From positions 6,971 to 12,878 of the forward strand of contig DJWN01000109.1 of the NCBI GenBank assembly GCA_002440975.1: DNA of 5,908 bases, given 5' to 3'. Source of the stretch: Bacteroidales bacterium UBA6229. GTDB lineage: Bacteria; Bacteroidota; Bacteroidia; Bacteroidales; F082. Of the stretch, positions 5,127-5,908 are shown one piece after another. The position numbers were made by a program, and so were the translations under genes. The notes under the pieces were generated by a model that was given only the letters and a program-made list of their open reading frames with translations, searched no databases and was not told where the DNA came from. The number at the start of each line of letters is the position of its first letter. Position 1 is the first letter of the stretch.

Positions 5127-5908
5127 ATGTTTCTCTCCATCCTACTACTTTTGCTCGGATTGTTATTGCTTATCAAAGGTGCTGACTGGCTGGTTAGTGG
5201 TGCTTCGGCAATAGCGCGTCATTTCAAGGTTTCCGACCTTGCCATCGGACTCACCATTGTAGCTTTTGGCACATCGGCCCCCGAACTGGTGGTAAACGGT
5301 TTTGCAGCCTTTGAACAAAGTTTCGATCTGGTGTTTGGCAATGTGATTGGCAGTAATAATTTTAATCTTTTTCTGATTCTGGGAATCACTGGATTGATCA
5401 GCCCCTTAAAAGTTCAGTCGAGCACCGTTTGGAAAGAAATACCGCTTTCGCTCTTTGCAGCCATGCTAATCCTGGCACTTGCCAATAATTGGATTCCCTT
5501 TGGAACAGATGGTATTTCAAGAATTGAAGCAGGCTTTTTGCTGCTTGTTTTTGTTGGATTCCTGTATTATGTTTTTAGTCAACTGAAGCGTGACGAAACA
5601 ATGCTATCGACTGATGGAAAAATACTTAAACTGAACAAAAGCATTTTGCTTGTCGCAATCGGTCTTAGTGGACTGATCATTGGAGGAAAACTTGTTGTTC
5701 AAAGTGCAACCGAACTGGCACAACAGTTCGGGATATCCGAAAAAATCATTGGACTAACCATTGTGGCTGCCGGCACTTCACTGCCCGAACTGGTGACTTC
5801 TGTGGTGGCAGCTTTCAAAAAAAATAATGATATCGCAGTTGGCAATATCATAGGCTCCAATATTTTTAACCTGCTTTTCATACTTCCTGTCAGTGCTTTA
5901 ATCAGGCC
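5127..5908 (+). CDS. Na+/Ca2+ antiporter, CaCA family, YrbG-like (3' partial)
   Basis: The first 260 residues of an inner-membrane cation/Ca2+ exchanger. Both inverted alpha repeats are present. Alpha-1 has AFGTSAPELVVN (Glu53) and GNVIGSNNFN (71-80). Alpha-2 has AAGTSLPELVTS (Glu221) and GNIIGSNIFN (239-248). The two GTSxPE glutamates and the GSNxFN segments line the ion-binding site in this family, so the core looks functional. Hydrophobic segments fit TM1-TM8: near 1-17, 38-60, 70-92, 105-120, 131-150, 172-191, 205-228 and 240-258. The charged linker at 152-171 joins the two halves. Family members are about 300-320 residues, so only the last ~50 residues (TM9-10) are missing. Two details: Asn78 replaces the usual Ile of GSNIFN in alpha-1, and Asn248 stands where archaeal NCX_Mj has Asp240. 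It probably extrudes Ca2+ against Na+ or H+; the exact ions cannot be read from the sequence. Confidence 0.93.
   Translation, partial: MFLSILLLLLGLLLLIKGADWLVSGASAIARHFKVSDLAIGLTIVAFGTSAPELVVNGFAAFEQSFDLVFGNVIGSNNFNLFLILGITGLISPLKVQSSTVWKEIPLSLFAAMLILALANNWIPFGTDGISRIEAGFLLLVFVGFLYYVFSQLKRDETMLSTDGKILKLNKSILLVAIGLSGLIIGGKLVVQSATELAQQFGISEKIIGLTIVAAGTSLPELVTSVVAAFKKNNDIAVGNIIGSNIFNLLFILPVSALIR

Overview
The window looks like an ordinary chromosomal stretch of a Bacteroidota bacterium, possibly Bacteroidales-like (the finer placement is inference). The evidence is three matches to the Bacteroidota -7 promoter element TAnnTTTG just upstream of genes, weak or absent Shine-Dalgarno sites, a tRNA gene without encoded CCA, a long two-half M16 peptidase, and a signal-peptide/TPR/coiled-coil/TM protein of the kind common in that phylum. 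All recognisable genes lie on the + strand.

Layout. (1) 1-2462: the 3' part of a large M16 (insulinase/pitrilysin-type) zinc peptidase whose start and HxxEH motif lie before the window, followed by a strong intrinsic terminator. (2) 2557-3140: a promoter and a short PlsC-like lysophospholipid acyltransferase. (3) 3193-3443: a promoter, a tRNA-Ser(CGA), and a long imperfect inverted repeat starting two bases after the mature tRNA end. (4) 3444-4975: an AT-rich leader with several dyads, then a secreted or membrane-anchored TPR protein ending in a coiled coil, one TM helix and a short basic tail. (5) 5103-5908: a promoter and the first 260 codons of a CaCA-family Na+/Ca2+ antiporter that runs off the end.

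The genes do not look like one operon. Three of the boundaries carry their own promoter-like element, and the M16 gene ends in a terminator. They are probably independent housekeeping or envelope units: periplasmic or envelope proteolysis, phospholipid acylation, Ser-UCG decoding, a TPR envelope protein of unknown partner, and cation homeostasis. I see no coherent novel multi-gene system. The parts most worth a second look are the 125-bp inverted repeat abutting the tRNA, its 8-base match to the tRNA T-arm, the TPR 'sensor without output domain', and the perfect 14-bp palindrome one base before that gene's start codon.
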